A stretch of DNA of 64,000 bases from a virus. The notes beneath the pieces are model-generated. The model saw only the letters and a list, made by a program, of their open reading frames with translations. It searched no databases and had not been told where the DNA came from. Shown piece after piece: positions 7,650 through 15,637 of this stretch. The position numbers and the translations under genes are program-made. Where the stretch lies: IMG/VR virus record IMGVR_UViG_3300012208_000004, positions 1 to 64,000 of that record. One strand, 5' to 3'. Each line of letters opens with the position of its first letter. Position 1 is the first letter of the stretch.

Positions 7650-7881
7650 GCAGTTACAATCTCATGAAACAAGTCCATTCCCCGTATCTGGCATATGGTT
7701 GCGTCGTATAGGTGACGAAGTGCATGTGCTTTTTGAACATGATGGGCACTGGTATATGGGCATTAATGAATTTGTGGAAGGGAACTTTAGTCACATTATG
7801 GAACCTTTAGGCATGAGGGCACGGGTTGAAAGAAAACAATTTGATCCGGTAACAGAAAAAGAGGTTGTAAATGCCCAATGA
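7636..7881 (+). CDS. Hypothetical protein
   Basis: An 81-residue beta-rich protein (PVSGIWLRRIGDEVHVLFEHD) that could form a small barrel. It overlaps both neighbours in the same operon. No family recognised. Confidence 0.5.
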   Translation: MLNPEQLQSHETSPFPVSGIWLRRIGDEVHVLFEHDGHWYMGINEFVEGNFSHIMEPLGMRARVERKQFDPVTEKEVVNAQ

Positions 7882-8098
7882 TGAACTTAAACCAAACAAA
7901 GTAGAGCGGCCTGACTGTCATCACATGCAAACGATCATGGCTCGTCCCTCTCTCAATCTTTCAGACTATAGCCAGCGGCTTGTTCCTGAACTGCAAGAGG
8001 CAATCAAAGAGCCATGCGCGGAGTGCGCAAAGGAAAAAGCCGAATTTGCCAAGCAAAAGCTTGTGCAAGAAATGGATGAAAAAGCAGGAAAGAAATGA
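7871..8098 (+). CDS. Small protein with Cys pair
   Basis: A 75-residue protein with a CAEC pair at about residue 49 and a single upstream Cys/His group (CHHM), so a metal site is possible. The C-terminus is a Lys/Glu helix. It overlaps the next start by 4 nt (ATGA). Confidence 0.5.
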   Translation: MPNDELKPNKVERPDCHHMQTIMARPSLNLSDYSQRLVPELQEAIKEPCAECAKEKAEFAKQKLVQEMDEKAGKK

Positions 8099-8427
8099 GT
8101 GAGCAAAAAAGCCGCGCTAGGTTGCTTGTAGACCATCAAATGATGGATTATGCTCCATCTAAAATTGAGATGCCAAAGTATGGTCAAATTGTTTGGCATG
8201 TGATGGAAGTGCAGGGACTTTTTGACTTATTCAAATCGTTTCTTTTACTTCCTGCCCAATACGAGATTATTGGAGTGTATTTTGATGTAGCGCATGCAAT
8301 GTGGACACTTCTTCTTGAAAGTGAGGATATTCCCTTGCCTGAAAAAGGAATGGAGCTTCCTCTTGCTGTATCAACATATTATTATGAAGATGGCAAGATA
8401 AGCATTCATGAACTGAAGTTTGTGTAA
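8095..8427 (+). CDS. Hypothetical protein
   Basis: A 110-residue mixed alpha/beta protein, mildly hydrophobic in the centre (LFKSFLLLPAQYEIIGVYF) but without a clear membrane segment. It is coupled to the upstream gene by ATGA. No family recognised. Confidence 0.55.
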   Translation: MSEQKSRARLLVDHQMMDYAPSKIEMPKYGQIVWHVMEVQGLFDLFKSFLLLPAQYEIIGVYFDVAHAMWTLLLESEDIPLPEKGMELPLAVSTYYYEDGKISIHELKFV

Positions 8428-8437
8428 AGGAGAAACC

Positions 8438-8767
8438 ATGACAAAAGATGAATTGATTGAGAAGTTGGCAGAAAAAGAGCATGCATCATGGGCACGGTGG
8501 ATGGCCTATCTCTTCTCGAAGTGTGAGGATAATCCAGATGGCTCACTTACTATCCCGTCTGCTTACGTAACATCGCTACAATCACAGATAGATGCATCAT
8601 ATGCAGATCTATCAGAGCAGGAAAAGCAGTATGACAAGGATGAGGTAGCTCATATCTTGCCCATCATTGAAAAGTACACAGATGAAAAGCTGCAAAATGC
8701 AGTTGTGAAAACAATAAGCCGCGGAGGATTAGTCAATCCTATTGGCAACCCCTTGCACGGTGATTAG
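8438..8767 (+). CDS. Conserved phage protein of the EH-x-SWARWM type
   Basis: A 109-residue protein. ATG 8438 follows AAAGGAG. It begins with a helix around AEKEHASWARWMAYLFSK and continues with YADLSEQEKQYDKDE. I recognise this arrangement from short phage and plasmid proteins of unknown function. The last codons (NPLHG) are formed by a copy of the palindromic repeat at 8749-8762. Confidence 0.6.
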   Translation: MTKDELIEKLAEKEHASWARWMAYLFSKCEDNPDGSLTIPSAYVTSLQSQIDASYADLSEQEKQYDKDEVAHILPIIEKYTDEKLQNAVVKTISRGGLVNPIGNPLHGD

Positions 8768-8774
8768 TATTGTG

Positions 8775-8788
8775 CATTTTGCAAAATG
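8775..8788 (+). promoter_or_regulatory. Perfect palindrome CATTTTGCAAAATG, candidate operator
   Basis: A 14-bp perfect palindrome in the 54-bp gap before the scaffold gene. The identical 14-mer occurs once more, at 60594-60607 near the second integrase. It lies just upstream of a TTGACT (8791-8796), so a protein binding here could control late head genes. Confidence 0.45.
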
Positions 8789-8821
8789 TCTTGACTTTTT
8801 GAGAAAGAAGGATTTATACTA

Positions 8822-9523
8822 ATGTCAGAACAAGAAACTCCACCAGCTCCCGCGACGGGAACTCCTGGAACATTACCCGCGACGGGTACTCCGACTTCAC
8901 AAGGTGCGACACCTGCGAAGCCAAGCGTTGAAGAGTTACAAGTACGTATTGCAGAACTTGAAAGACATTCAACGAATAAAACTGAAGAAGCTTCACGCCA
9001 TGGTAAAAATCTCTCTGAAGCTCAAAAGAAGCTTGCAGAATACGAAGAAAAAGAGAGATTAGCGCAAGAGGCAAATCTTTCTGAGATTGAAAAGTCAAAG
9101 AAAGTCGTTGAAGCAGAAAAAGCAGCAAGAGCACAGGCAGAGCAGCAAATTCAGCAATTAAAACAAGAACTTATATCGAAGATGGTGCAACTCATGGCGA
9201 AAGAAAAAGGCATTATTGATACAGAGCTTGCATCATTGGCTATTGCTGGAAAGCTTGAATTAGGGGACGATGGCATGCCAACTAATGTAGACAAAGCGCT
9301 TGACGATCTCATCAAGAATAAGCCATACCTTGCGCCTAAACCTGCTGAAACGACACAAGAACAGCAAACAACACCTGCTCAAACTGCAAATAATCAAAGA
9401 CCACCTGCAACACCTGCAATGAATCCAGGTCGGTCAAGTATCACCCAACAAACAACATTGCAACCAGGGAAAAAAGTGACATTTAACGAGGCATATGGCC
9501 CTCGTCCTGGCAGAACTTCATAA
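8822..9523 (+). CDS. Capsid scaffold protein
   Basis: A 233-residue protein immediately upstream of the major capsid gene. It has the usual scaffold layout: a Pro/Thr-rich disordered N-terminus (residues 1-35), a long coiled coil (about 38-130, Glu/Lys/Ala heptads), a short conserved globular part (GIIDTELASLAIAGKLELG) and a basic C-terminal tail that would dock on the capsid shell. SD AAGGAT precedes ATG 8822. The N-terminal ATGTP repeats contain two copies of a CCCGCGACGGG motif. Confidence 0.85.
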   Translation: MSEQETPPAPATGTPGTLPATGTPTSQGATPAKPSVEELQVRIAELERHSTNKTEEASRHGKNLSEAQKKLAEYEEKERLAQEANLSEIEKSKKVVEAEKAARAQAEQQIQQLKQELISKMVQLMAKEKGIIDTELASLAIAGKLELGDDGMPTNVDKALDDLIKNKPYLAPKPAETTQEQQTTPAQTANNQRPPATPAMNPGRSSITQQTTLQPGKKVTFNEAYGPRPGRTS

Positions 9524-9539
9524 ATTTTTTCATGAATAC

Positions 9540-9577
9540 CTGCGATGGGTATAAGTGAAAGCCTGCGATAGGCACTC
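9540..9577 (+). repeat. CCTGCGATGGG-type short repeats
   Basis: Two spaced copies (9540-9550 CCTGCGATGGG, and CCTGCGATAGG at about 9562) match two in-gene copies CCCGCGACGGG at about 8853 and 8878. They form a second small family of GC-rich near-palindromes, confined to this 700-bp area. Confidence 0.45.
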
Positions 9578-9597
9578 ATTAACTTCAGGTAGCGCGA

Positions 9598-9644
9598 TGC
9601 TCCCAGAAGCATACACCACTTGAAAATAATGGGAGCCTTTTTCT
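9598..9644 (+). promoter_or_regulatory. Hairpin over the capsid gene ribosome site
   Basis: GCTCCCA (9599-9605) pairs with TGGGAGC (9630-9636), followed by a T-rich stretch up to ATG 9645. The 3' arm holds the only SD-like GGGAG for the capsid gene. It may work as a weak terminator, or as a structure that tunes capsid translation relative to scaffold. Confidence 0.45.
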
Positions 9645-10664
9645 ATGGCAATTGACTCCAATGCGTATAGTCTAGCAGACTACGCATTAAACTCTAATAA
9701 TCCCATGGTGAGGGCAATATCATATTCCCTCATTGAAGCTGATAATATTCTCCAGGATATACCAATTCTGACGCAAGCAACTATGATTGCTAATGGTGTC
9801 AGGTTTGAAGGCAATCTTCCAACCGTCAATTGGTCCCCTCTGAATGCTGAAGGCGTGACGACAAAAGGTACACCTACTCCATATGCAGAGCAAGTTTTCG
9901 TTGTTCGTAACTACATAGATGTTGATCAGCTCTATGTAGAGGATGTAAACAGCATTGTTGATCCACGTGCAGCTCAAACAGAAGCATGGATGAAAGCGTT
10001 TTCCTATGACATGAATGATCGTTTTTTCAACAATGATCACATCACAGGAAATGCAAATGCTCCGGTTGGTTTGAAGTACAGAATTAATAATGGTAGTCAG
10101 TTTGGGGTAAGACCCGAAAACATCATCAACAGTGGCGGATTAGATCTCACACAAGCAACCCTCATTACTCCAGCTACTCAGCAAAATGGTAACAAGCTTC
10201 TCGAATTCCTTGACCAACTCTTGTGGTCTGTGAACTCTCCAACGGGCGCGGGCGTCGTGCTTTACATGAATGAGGTAGCCCGTCGTCGTGTTGCATTTGC
10301 CATCAGAGCATTAGGCACTGGTGGTGGTTTTGATGTCTCAAAAGACCAATTTGATCGCACAATTGAGATGTATAAAAATGCAGTGGTTAGAGATCCGGGT
10401 TATAAAGCGGATCAAACCACGAGGATTATCCCTGTTACTGAAGCCTCAGATGGAACCGCAGGACCTTCTACTTACACCTCAATTTACGCTGTGAACTATA
10501 GTGCAGATCACATGCACGCATGGCAATTTAAGGAAATGCAAGCACGTGACCTTGGTCTTTTGAACAATGATGTAATTTATCGAACGAGCATCAATTGGGC
10601 GGTGGGCGTGATGAATAATAGTACGCGTAGTTTGGCTAGATTGTTCGGACTGAAGATGTCCTAA
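9645..10664 (+). CDS. Major capsid protein (HK97-type)
   Basis: A 339-residue protein. It follows the scaffold gene and precedes the connector genes, the canonical order. The N-terminus has an E-loop-like and helical region (ALNSNNPMVRAISYSLIEAD), the middle has DRFFNNDHITGNANAPVGL, where the axial domain begins, and the C-terminal part resembles P-domain strands (QFKEMQARDLGLLNNDVIYRT cut to its start). No cleavable prohead protease gene is seen nearby. Assignment by order, length and motif pattern. Confidence 0.85.
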   Translation: MAIDSNAYSLADYALNSNNPMVRAISYSLIEADNILQDIPILTQATMIANGVRFEGNLPTVNWSPLNAEGVTTKGTPTPYAEQVFVVRNYIDVDQLYVEDVNSIVDPRAAQTEAWMKAFSYDMNDRFFNNDHITGNANAPVGLKYRINNGSQFGVRPENIINSGGLDLTQATLITPATQQNGNKLLEFLDQLLWSVNSPTGAGVVLYMNEVARRRVAFAIRALGTGGGFDVSKDQFDRTIEMYKNAVVRDPGYKADQTTRIIPVTEASDGTAGPSTYTSIYAVNYSADHMHAWQFKEMQARDLGLLNNDVIYRTSINWAVGVMNNSTRSLARLFGLKMS

Positions 10665-10684
10665 TTGCCTGAAAGGAGAAAACA

Positions 10685-11080
10685 ATGCCATCAGATGCAA
10701 ATGTTGCCTTACAGGCATCAGTAACAAAAACTGCAACCTTCAACGGTGCTGCATTAATACTTCCAGGTGGTACACCTCGTAGAGGGTTGAATGCCCGTAT
10801 CATCTATTCCGCTGCTCAACAAGCATCTGGATCAGGAGTGTGGACTTTTTCCATTGACGTTTGTTACGACGGTGTACCTACTACGTGGAATGTCGATTTT
10901 GTTGCTCCACCTATCACGCTTACTGCTTCTGCTCAGTCAGGAGAAATCTTTATACCATTCTCAATCAGTCCTACCAGTGTGGCAAATGGAACGCAAATCA
11001 GATTGACGGCTACGCTCTCTGGTAGTCCAACTACTCCAACTATCACGTATCGTGGGGATTTGGTAGCAGGACGACCATAG
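10685..11080 (+). CDS. Probable capsid decoration or head accessory protein
   Basis: A 131-residue beta-rich protein with no Lys-rich or membrane segments and many Thr/Ser/Gly, consistent with an Ig-like or jelly-roll sandwich on the capsid surface. It has a strong SD (AAAGGAG) and lies directly downstream of the capsid gene. The role is inferred from position and fold character only. Confidence 0.5.
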   Translation: MPSDANVALQASVTKTATFNGAALILPGGTPRRGLNARIIYSAAQQASGSGVWTFSIDVCYDGVPTTWNVDFVAPPITLTASAQSGEIFIPFSISPTSVANGTQIRLTATLSGSPTTPTITYRGDLVAGRP

Positions 11081-11093
11081 GAGCATAAATAAT

Positions 11094-11714
11094 ATGGCAG
11101 CAAGATCAACGATGTTACCGCTAATAGCAAGTGTTCGCGTGCTCATTAATGACTTGTTGCCATCGGGAAATGGGCAGATTTTTACCGATCAACAAATTCA
11201 GGATGTATTGGATGAGGGAAGAGAAGACATAACAAATAGGGCATTAACTCCACGTCCAACATATGTAGGCAGTGGATTGCAATACTTGGACTACTACAGT
11301 GATCTAGGTGGATGGGAGGATGGGATGGTACTCAAGCAGTATCTAACAGTTGTAGTTACTCCAAGCGCAATTGAACCTATTGCTGGTCATTTTCAATTTT
11401 CTGCAAATGTATATCCCCCGGTGTACATAACTGGACTTTTGCACGACCGTTACAGAGCAGCATCAGACCTATTGGAGCGGCTAGCAGCTCAATGGGTTTT
11501 GTCCTACAGCATGACCGTTGACGGTCAGAGCTTACAGCGTGGGCAACCTGTACGCGCCTTGCTGTTACTAGCAAAAGAGTACAAGAGAAAGCAGAGACCT
11601 CGCGCAATCACAATGAAACGCGGTGACTTTGCGGGATCAGGTGGAGAGGATGATGCTTTGTCACTTGCTCCAAGAAACATTGATTATTACAGTTCAGGAT
11701 CAAAACAAGGATAA
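11094..11714 (+). CDS. Head-tail connector (adaptor) protein
   Basis: A 206-residue protein. The N-terminal helices (DQQIQDVLDEGREDITN) and the LLERLAAQWVLSYS segment near residue 130 match the helical adaptor that binds under the portal in siphophages (gp6/gp15-like). Position right after the capsid genes supports this. Confidence 0.65.
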   Translation: MAARSTMLPLIASVRVLINDLLPSGNGQIFTDQQIQDVLDEGREDITNRALTPRPTYVGSGLQYLDYYSDLGGWEDGMVLKQYLTVVVTPSAIEPIAGHFQFSANVYPPVYITGLLHDRYRAASDLLERLAAQWVLSYSMTVDGQSLQRGQPVRALLLLAKEYKRKQRPRAITMKRGDFAGSGGEDDALSLAPRNIDYYSSGSKQG

Positions 11715-11723
11715 AGGATAACA

Positions 11724-11948
11724 ATGAGTATTAGCGATAAGCAGAAACAAGACATTGAAAATAGGTTTTCCTATCACGCGCCCAAAGGTGATCAAACAGA
11801 ACGGTATGCCAAAATCACTGAAGCGTACAAGCAGTTTGCCTTGACCATTGCAGACTTGACTCCTGAGTCAAGAGAGCAGTCGATTGCCCTTACTCATTTG
11901 TGGGAATCTCGTATGGCGGCTAACGGTTCCATTGCGGTAAATGAATAG
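11724..11948 (+). CDS. Acb2/Tad1-like hairpin protein, candidate anti-CBASS sponge
   Basis: A 74-residue all-helical protein. It matches the pattern I know from short phage proteins annotated with the Acb2/Tad1 hairpin domain: DIENRFSYHAPKGDQ near residue 11, ERYAKI, then LTPESREQSIALTHL and a C-terminal ANGSIAVNE. Acb2 and Tad1 bind cyclic nucleotide signals and block CBASS or Thoeris defence. The location among connector genes is typical for this family. Binding activity is inferred. Confidence 0.6.
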   Translation: MSISDKQKQDIENRFSYHAPKGDQTERYAKITEAYKQFALTIADLTPESREQSIALTHLWESRMAANGSIAVNE

Positions 11949-11960
11949 GAGCTTGGCATT

Positions 11961-12287
11961 ATGGCAATTGTAAATAATCAAGAGACAAAAGAAGGTGATA
12001 GCGTTTTTTACGTAGATGATGACAAGCAAATATATGACGCGATTGTCAAGAGCATCTATGAAAAAGACGGCAATCACTATGCAGAATTGAAGGTTGACAG
12101 AGATGGTCAGCACTCAAATGTAGAAGACGTGCCTCACAACACTAGTCCTGAGAAGCATTCCTGGAATCATCCACGCTCTAAAGAAGAAGTTGCATTGCAT
12201 TATGCTCCTGATATGTATGGAGAACTTTCGCGTGAAATGCCACATCTTGAAAAAGGTGATGAATCTGAAGATGTGGAAGAAGAATGA
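11961..12287 (+). CDS. Hypothetical protein, head region
   Basis: A 108-residue protein with an N-terminal small-barrel look (GDSVFYVDDDKQIYDAIVK) and a strongly acidic end (EDVEEE). Small proteins of this shape occur among connector genes in siphophages. It overlaps the next start (ATGA). Confidence 0.55.
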   Translation: MAIVNNQETKEGDSVFYVDDDKQIYDAIVKSIYEKDGNHYAELKVDRDGQHSNVEDVPHNTSPEKHSWNHPRSKEEVALHYAPDMYGELSREMPHLEKGDESEDVEEE

Positions 12288-12658
12288 ATCTGATATCGCC
12301 TCTTGAGCTTGCAAAAATTAGAGCAGATGCCTATAGGGATGTTTTTGACAAGACATGCACTATTAGGCAAGAAGATCAAGCATTCGACTCTAAAGGTGGC
12401 AGTCCTGATAACCTTATTGATATTGCGGACAATATCCCTTGTGCCATGGTTGGACTGTCAATGCCGACTCAGCAAATGTTAGCGGGGCAAGATGTGGGGA
12501 TTAGCTCTAGGACGCTTCTCACGCCGTTCGGAACGGACATTAAAACGGACGACATGATCACGATTGATGGCATTGACTACAAGGTCCTGAGCCCTTCTGG
12601 AGAGAAGACCATTCAAATTTTTACCAGTGTGGTGATACTTCGAAAAACACCACTATAA
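12284..12658 (+). CDS. Head closure (stopper) protein
   Basis: A 124-residue beta-rich protein. The late pattern DIKTDDMITIDGIDYKV, with C-terminal strands, is that of SPP1 gp16-type stoppers, which seal the connector after packaging. Gene order (adaptor, stopper, gp10-like, tail terminator) supports it. Confidence 0.65.
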   Translation: MNLISPLELAKIRADAYRDVFDKTCTIRQEDQAFDSKGGSPDNLIDIADNIPCAMVGLSMPTQQMLAGQDVGISSRTLLTPFGTDIKTDDMITIDGIDYKVLSPSGEKTIQIFTSVVILRKTPL

Positions 12659-12673
12659 CCCCCTTGCAAGGTG
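12659..12673 (+). repeat. Palindromic repeat acting as ribosome site
   Basis: CCCCCTTGCAAGGTG lies in the 19-bp gap. Its right arm (AAGGTGAGAT) is the only SD-like sequence for ATG 12678, so this copy also works as the ribosome site of the next gene. Confidence 0.65.
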
Positions 12674-12677
12674 AGAT

Positions 12678-13028
12678 ATGGCAGATGGTATCACAATCCG
12701 CATCACTGGCCCTGATTTGGGCGTCAAGGTTGAACAACTAAATGCTGAAATCCAAGCTCAAATTGAGGAGGAACTTGACCGCGTTGCAGACCAAACACAA
12801 AGCGATGCTAAGGATAACTGTCCTGTGGATACAGGCGCTTTGCAGGATGATATCAAAGTGTACGCTACTCCATTTAAGAGGCAAATAGGCAATTTAAATA
12901 CACCATATGCAATTTATGTGCATAATGGCACGTGGAAAATGAAGGCTCGTCCATATTTGTTTAATGCTGCTGAAACAAATAAGCAAAGTTTTATTGATCA
13001 TATGCAAGATATAAAGTTGAGTATATAA
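12678..13028 (+). CDS. HK97 gp10-like tail/neck protein
   Basis: A 116-residue protein with the family hallmarks: helical N-terminus, NCPVDTGALQDDI near residue 53, PYAIYVHNGT near 90 and KARPYLFNA. It acts at the head-tail junction, and its position before the tail terminator is standard. Confidence 0.8.
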   Translation: MADGITIRITGPDLGVKVEQLNAEIQAQIEEELDRVADQTQSDAKDNCPVDTGALQDDIKVYATPFKRQIGNLNTPYAIYVHNGTWKMKARPYLFNAAETNKQSFIDHMQDIKLSI

Positions 13029-13029
13029 G

Positions 13030-13485
13030 ATGTCAACCTCTGAGTCTGAAGTGTGGGATGCAATCTATGCAGCATTGCGTAACGACGCGGGAATGATTGC
13101 ACTTTTACCTTACTCAGATGGAAAGGCATCAGTATTTGATGGAAATAATATCCCTAATGGTCTTACACCTCCATATATAGAACTTGGTGAAACAGTATCA
13201 ACTCCTGCTAATGTGTTTGGGAAGAAAGGTCAAGATGTTGTTGCGACAATACATGGATGGAGTGAATTTAAAGGAAAGGATGAAATATTAAAAATGCGTG
13301 ATGCGGTATTTAATGCGTTAGATGATGGTTTAGGTGATAATCCACCTAAACTGACACTTTTAGGAGGTGTATTTCGATCAATTGATTGCTCATATGATAA
13401 TGGTCAAATTATTCAGGACAGTACGACAAATATTAACAAATGGCATATGACTGATCGTTACAGAGTCCTAACGGAGGCAATTTAA
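13030..13485 (+). CDS. Tail terminator (DUF3168-like)
   Basis: A 151-residue protein. DAIYAALRNDAGMIALL at the start, PPYIELGE around residue 52 and a middle WSEFKGKDEILKMRDAV match DUF3168 proteins. These cap the tail tube and set tail completion. Confidence 0.75.
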   Translation: MSTSESEVWDAIYAALRNDAGMIALLPYSDGKASVFDGNNIPNGLTPPYIELGETVSTPANVFGKKGQDVVATIHGWSEFKGKDEILKMRDAVFNALDDGLGDNPPKLTLLGGVFRSIDCSYDNGQIIQDSTTNINKWHMTDRYRVLTEAI

Positions 13486-13878
13486 ATGCCAGCTTTACAC
13501 GGTAAAGGCGGGAATGTCCTAGTCGTTGCTGCAACAGTTGCAGAAATTGATGAATGGCAATTGGACATTGACCGCAAGACCCATGCTACAACCAAGTTTG
13601 GCGCGGGGAGTCTTCCTTGGGAAACGTTTGCAGTCGGTCTTGTGGGTGCAAAAGTGAAATTTCAAGGGCGTCTTGACATGACCGATACGAACGGTCAAGT
13701 TGTCCTGTTCAATTCACTCACAACTGATACTGCAATTGCAATAGTACTGAACTTGAGCGCAACGCATAACTTTGGTTTTAATGCGTTTGTTGAGAAGTTT
13801 GGAGCAAAATCACCATTGAAAGATATGGAAACCGTATCATGGGACATGATCGTAACGGGCGCGGTTACCTATACATGA
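13486..13878 (+). CDS. Tail tube protein 1
   Basis: A 130-residue beta-rich protein. Its core (EWQLDIDRKTHATTKFG, then PWETFAVGLVGA) aligns by eye with the second half of the next gene product, so the two are paralogues. Position between tail terminator and tail chaperones marks it as a tube protein. It has no extra domain, unlike its neighbour. Confidence 0.7.
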   Translation: MPALHGKGGNVLVVAATVAEIDEWQLDIDRKTHATTKFGAGSLPWETFAVGLVGAKVKFQGRLDMTDTNGQVVLFNSLTTDTAIAIVLNLSATHNFGFNAFVEKFGAKSPLKDMETVSWDMIVTGAVTYT

Positions 13879-13893
13879 TCGGAGCTTAAATTT

Positions 13894-14862
13894 ATGACAG
13901 CTACTCATGGAAATAGAGCTCAACTGCTCCTGACATCAACGCCCAATGTCGCCTTGACCAATCAGGCGTTGACCGATCCTGGTGATCACCAGAACTTTAA
14001 TAGCTCGGCCATTCCAACGAAACGCTATTGGGATAGGACGGCATCTTGGACTGTCCAAGCTGAATATGATGAAGTGCAGACGCTTACGATCACGGGAAGT
14101 CCTACCGGAGGGACGTATACTCTCACCTTTGGAGGTCAAACCACATCGGCGATTAACTGGAATGATCCTGCTAGCACCGTTCAGACACGTCTACAAGCTC
14201 TCTCAAGCATCGGAGCAGGTAAGGCTTTAGTGACAGGTGGTCCTGGTCCTGGAACGCCTTACACAGTTGAATTTGTATCTACACTTGGTTTTGCTTCACA
14301 GGCTTTGATCACACGTACCACAAACAGCTTGACAGGCGGTTCAAGTCCTGATGCGGTTATCACACGGGCGCAAGGTGGGAATACTTGGACTACACAAGTT
14401 GCTACCACTTACACAATCCAGTATGTGGGCGGGAAAGTCATCTTCAGTGCTCCATTCCTCGGAACATCGGTAGGTTGTCGTGTGACAGGCGCGTACTTCA
14501 ATTTCACAGCCATAGGCGATGTGTTGGAATGGGCTCCAGACATCTCACGAAAAACGCATCCGACAACCTGTATGACCACAAACAACGTTCCGACACGATG
14601 GGAAACATTCTTGCCTGGTCTTGCTGGAGGAACAATCAAGATTAACCGTTTCTTGGTAGATAACACGTATGTTGGCTTATTCACAGTTTTTACTGATGAT
14701 ACGTTGATTTTGTCGCTCGTGATGGATGCCACAACCGGACTACCGCGCTTAGAGTCATACGGGAAATTAACCAAGGATGGAATGAAGGTTCCTCTGAAAG
14801 ACTTGGAAATGGAGGACTTAGACTTTGTGATTGATGGTCAAATGGTCCTTACAACGAGCTAA
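13894..14862 (+). CDS. Tail tube protein 2 with inserted Ig-like domain
   Basis: A 322-residue paralogue of the preceding tube protein. The shared core (EWAPDISRKTHPTT, RWETFLPGLAGGTI) lies after residue about 205. Residues about 60-160 hold an added domain (GTYTLTFGGQTTSAINW, later GGPGPGTPYTVEF) of a kind often decorating phage structural proteins. Probably a surface-exposed tube variant made in a different ratio. Confidence 0.7.
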   Translation: MTATHGNRAQLLLTSTPNVALTNQALTDPGDHQNFNSSAIPTKRYWDRTASWTVQAEYDEVQTLTITGSPTGGTYTLTFGGQTTSAINWNDPASTVQTRLQALSSIGAGKALVTGGPGPGTPYTVEFVSTLGFASQALITRTTNSLTGGSSPDAVITRAQGGNTWTTQVATTYTIQYVGGKVIFSAPFLGTSVGCRVTGAYFNFTAIGDVLEWAPDISRKTHPTTCMTTNNVPTRWETFLPGLAGGTIKINRFLVDNTYVGLFTVFTDDTLILSLVMDATTGLPRLESYGKLTKDGMKVPLKDLEMEDLDFVIDGQMVLTTS

Positions 14863-15422
14863 TGATGTTTTACGCATTCATAACAGTTATATTAACTGTA
14901 TTTGTTACTTTAGTAGTTAGAAAGTTCATAGAGATGTACGAAGATTTTGAAGATTATCGGCAATTAGCATTAGAAACCCCATTAGAACATCGAGCATTTT
15001 GGGTAGAAAAATGGAACAGATGGGTAACTATCAGGGAGTTGACAGGAGAGGAAAGAGGCGATTTGCTTGATAAATGCACGGAGATGGTAGGCAAAAAGGC
15101 CAAAGTAAATATTAAACGCTTGTATCCTATGATGGTGATTTTGTCAGTTCGCTATCCAGATGCTAATTTCCTTCCTCCGGTAGATGATCCTCATTTTTAT
15201 GAATTCCCAGGGGCAAATGGGAAACCTGTACATCCCAAAGCAGGACAGCCAATTTTTACCATGCGTGATATTGGACTTCTTAATCAGAAATCTGGTGGGA
15301 TATTAGAACTTCTGAATAAGCCAGCGGCGGAAATGTCAGGACTTAGAGAGGAAGATTTAGAGGAAAAAAAAGATACTTCAGATCCGAACATAGTGGAGAG
15401 CGAAAGTTATACCATAGAATAG
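14862..15422 (+). CDS. Tail assembly chaperone, short form (GpG-like)
   Basis: A 186-residue protein. Residues about 48-110 (WNRWVTIRELTGEERGDL, then IKRLYPMMVILSVRYPD) match tail-assembly chaperones that bind the tape measure. The first 25 residues are unusually hydrophobic (FITVILTVFVTLVV) and may be a membrane or packing segment. It ends after a -1 slippery site at 15365-15372, through which a longer fusion is predicted. Confidence 0.7.
   Translation: MMFYAFITVILTVFVTLVVRKFIEMYEDFEDYRQLALETPLEHRAFWVEKWNRWVTIRELTGEERGDLLDKCTEMVGKKAKVNIKRLYPMMVILSVRYPDANFLPPVDDPHFYEFPGANGKPVHPKAGQPIFTMRDIGLLNQKSGGILELLNKPAAEMSGLREEDLEEKKDTSDPNIVESESYTIE
15365..15372 (+). promoter_or_regulatory. -1 programmed frameshift site (A AAA AAA G)
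   Basis: An eight-A run (15364-15371) is placed so that the zero-frame codons AAA AAA lie at 15366-15371, preceded by A and followed by G. A -1 slip enters the downstream frame without meeting a stop until 15637. This is the usual place and direction for tail-chaperone frameshifts. Confidence 0.75.
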
Positions 15423-15637
15423 CACGTGAAATAGGCGCTCCTTGGGGAGTGAGAGTTATGCTTAGAAGGATAGGCAGTTCAGAGATAACCGACTGGGCTG
15501 CTATTTTTTCGATAGAAGACGAGGAAATAGATAAACAAAACAATAAGATAAAAAATGGTCAAGAAGATGATGATGAAGATATAACAGATGAATTGATTGC
15601 AGCAATTGAAGCTGATAAAGCAGAACAGGGGAATTAG
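15371..15637 (+). CDS. Tail assembly chaperone frameshift extension (GpT-like)
   Basis: The -1 frame read after slippage at 15365-15372. The product continues with YHRIAREIGAPWGVRVML around 15410 and SSEITDWAAIFSIEDEE, the typical end of GpG-T fusion chaperones. A GTG at 15449 could also start it independently, but sequence similar to known fusions begins well before that codon. The C-terminus is very acidic. It would keep the tape measure soluble during tail assembly. Confidence 0.7.
   Translation, partial: RYFRSEHSGERKLYHRIAREIGAPWGVRVMLRRIGSSEITDWAAIFSIEDEEIDKQNNKIKNGQEDDDEDITDELIAAIEADKAEQGN

Noticed and set aside
8791-8820. TTGACT-18-TATACT as scaffold promoter
   Set aside because: The predicted start would fall after ATG 8822, so it cannot serve that start codon; kept only as a possible coincidence.
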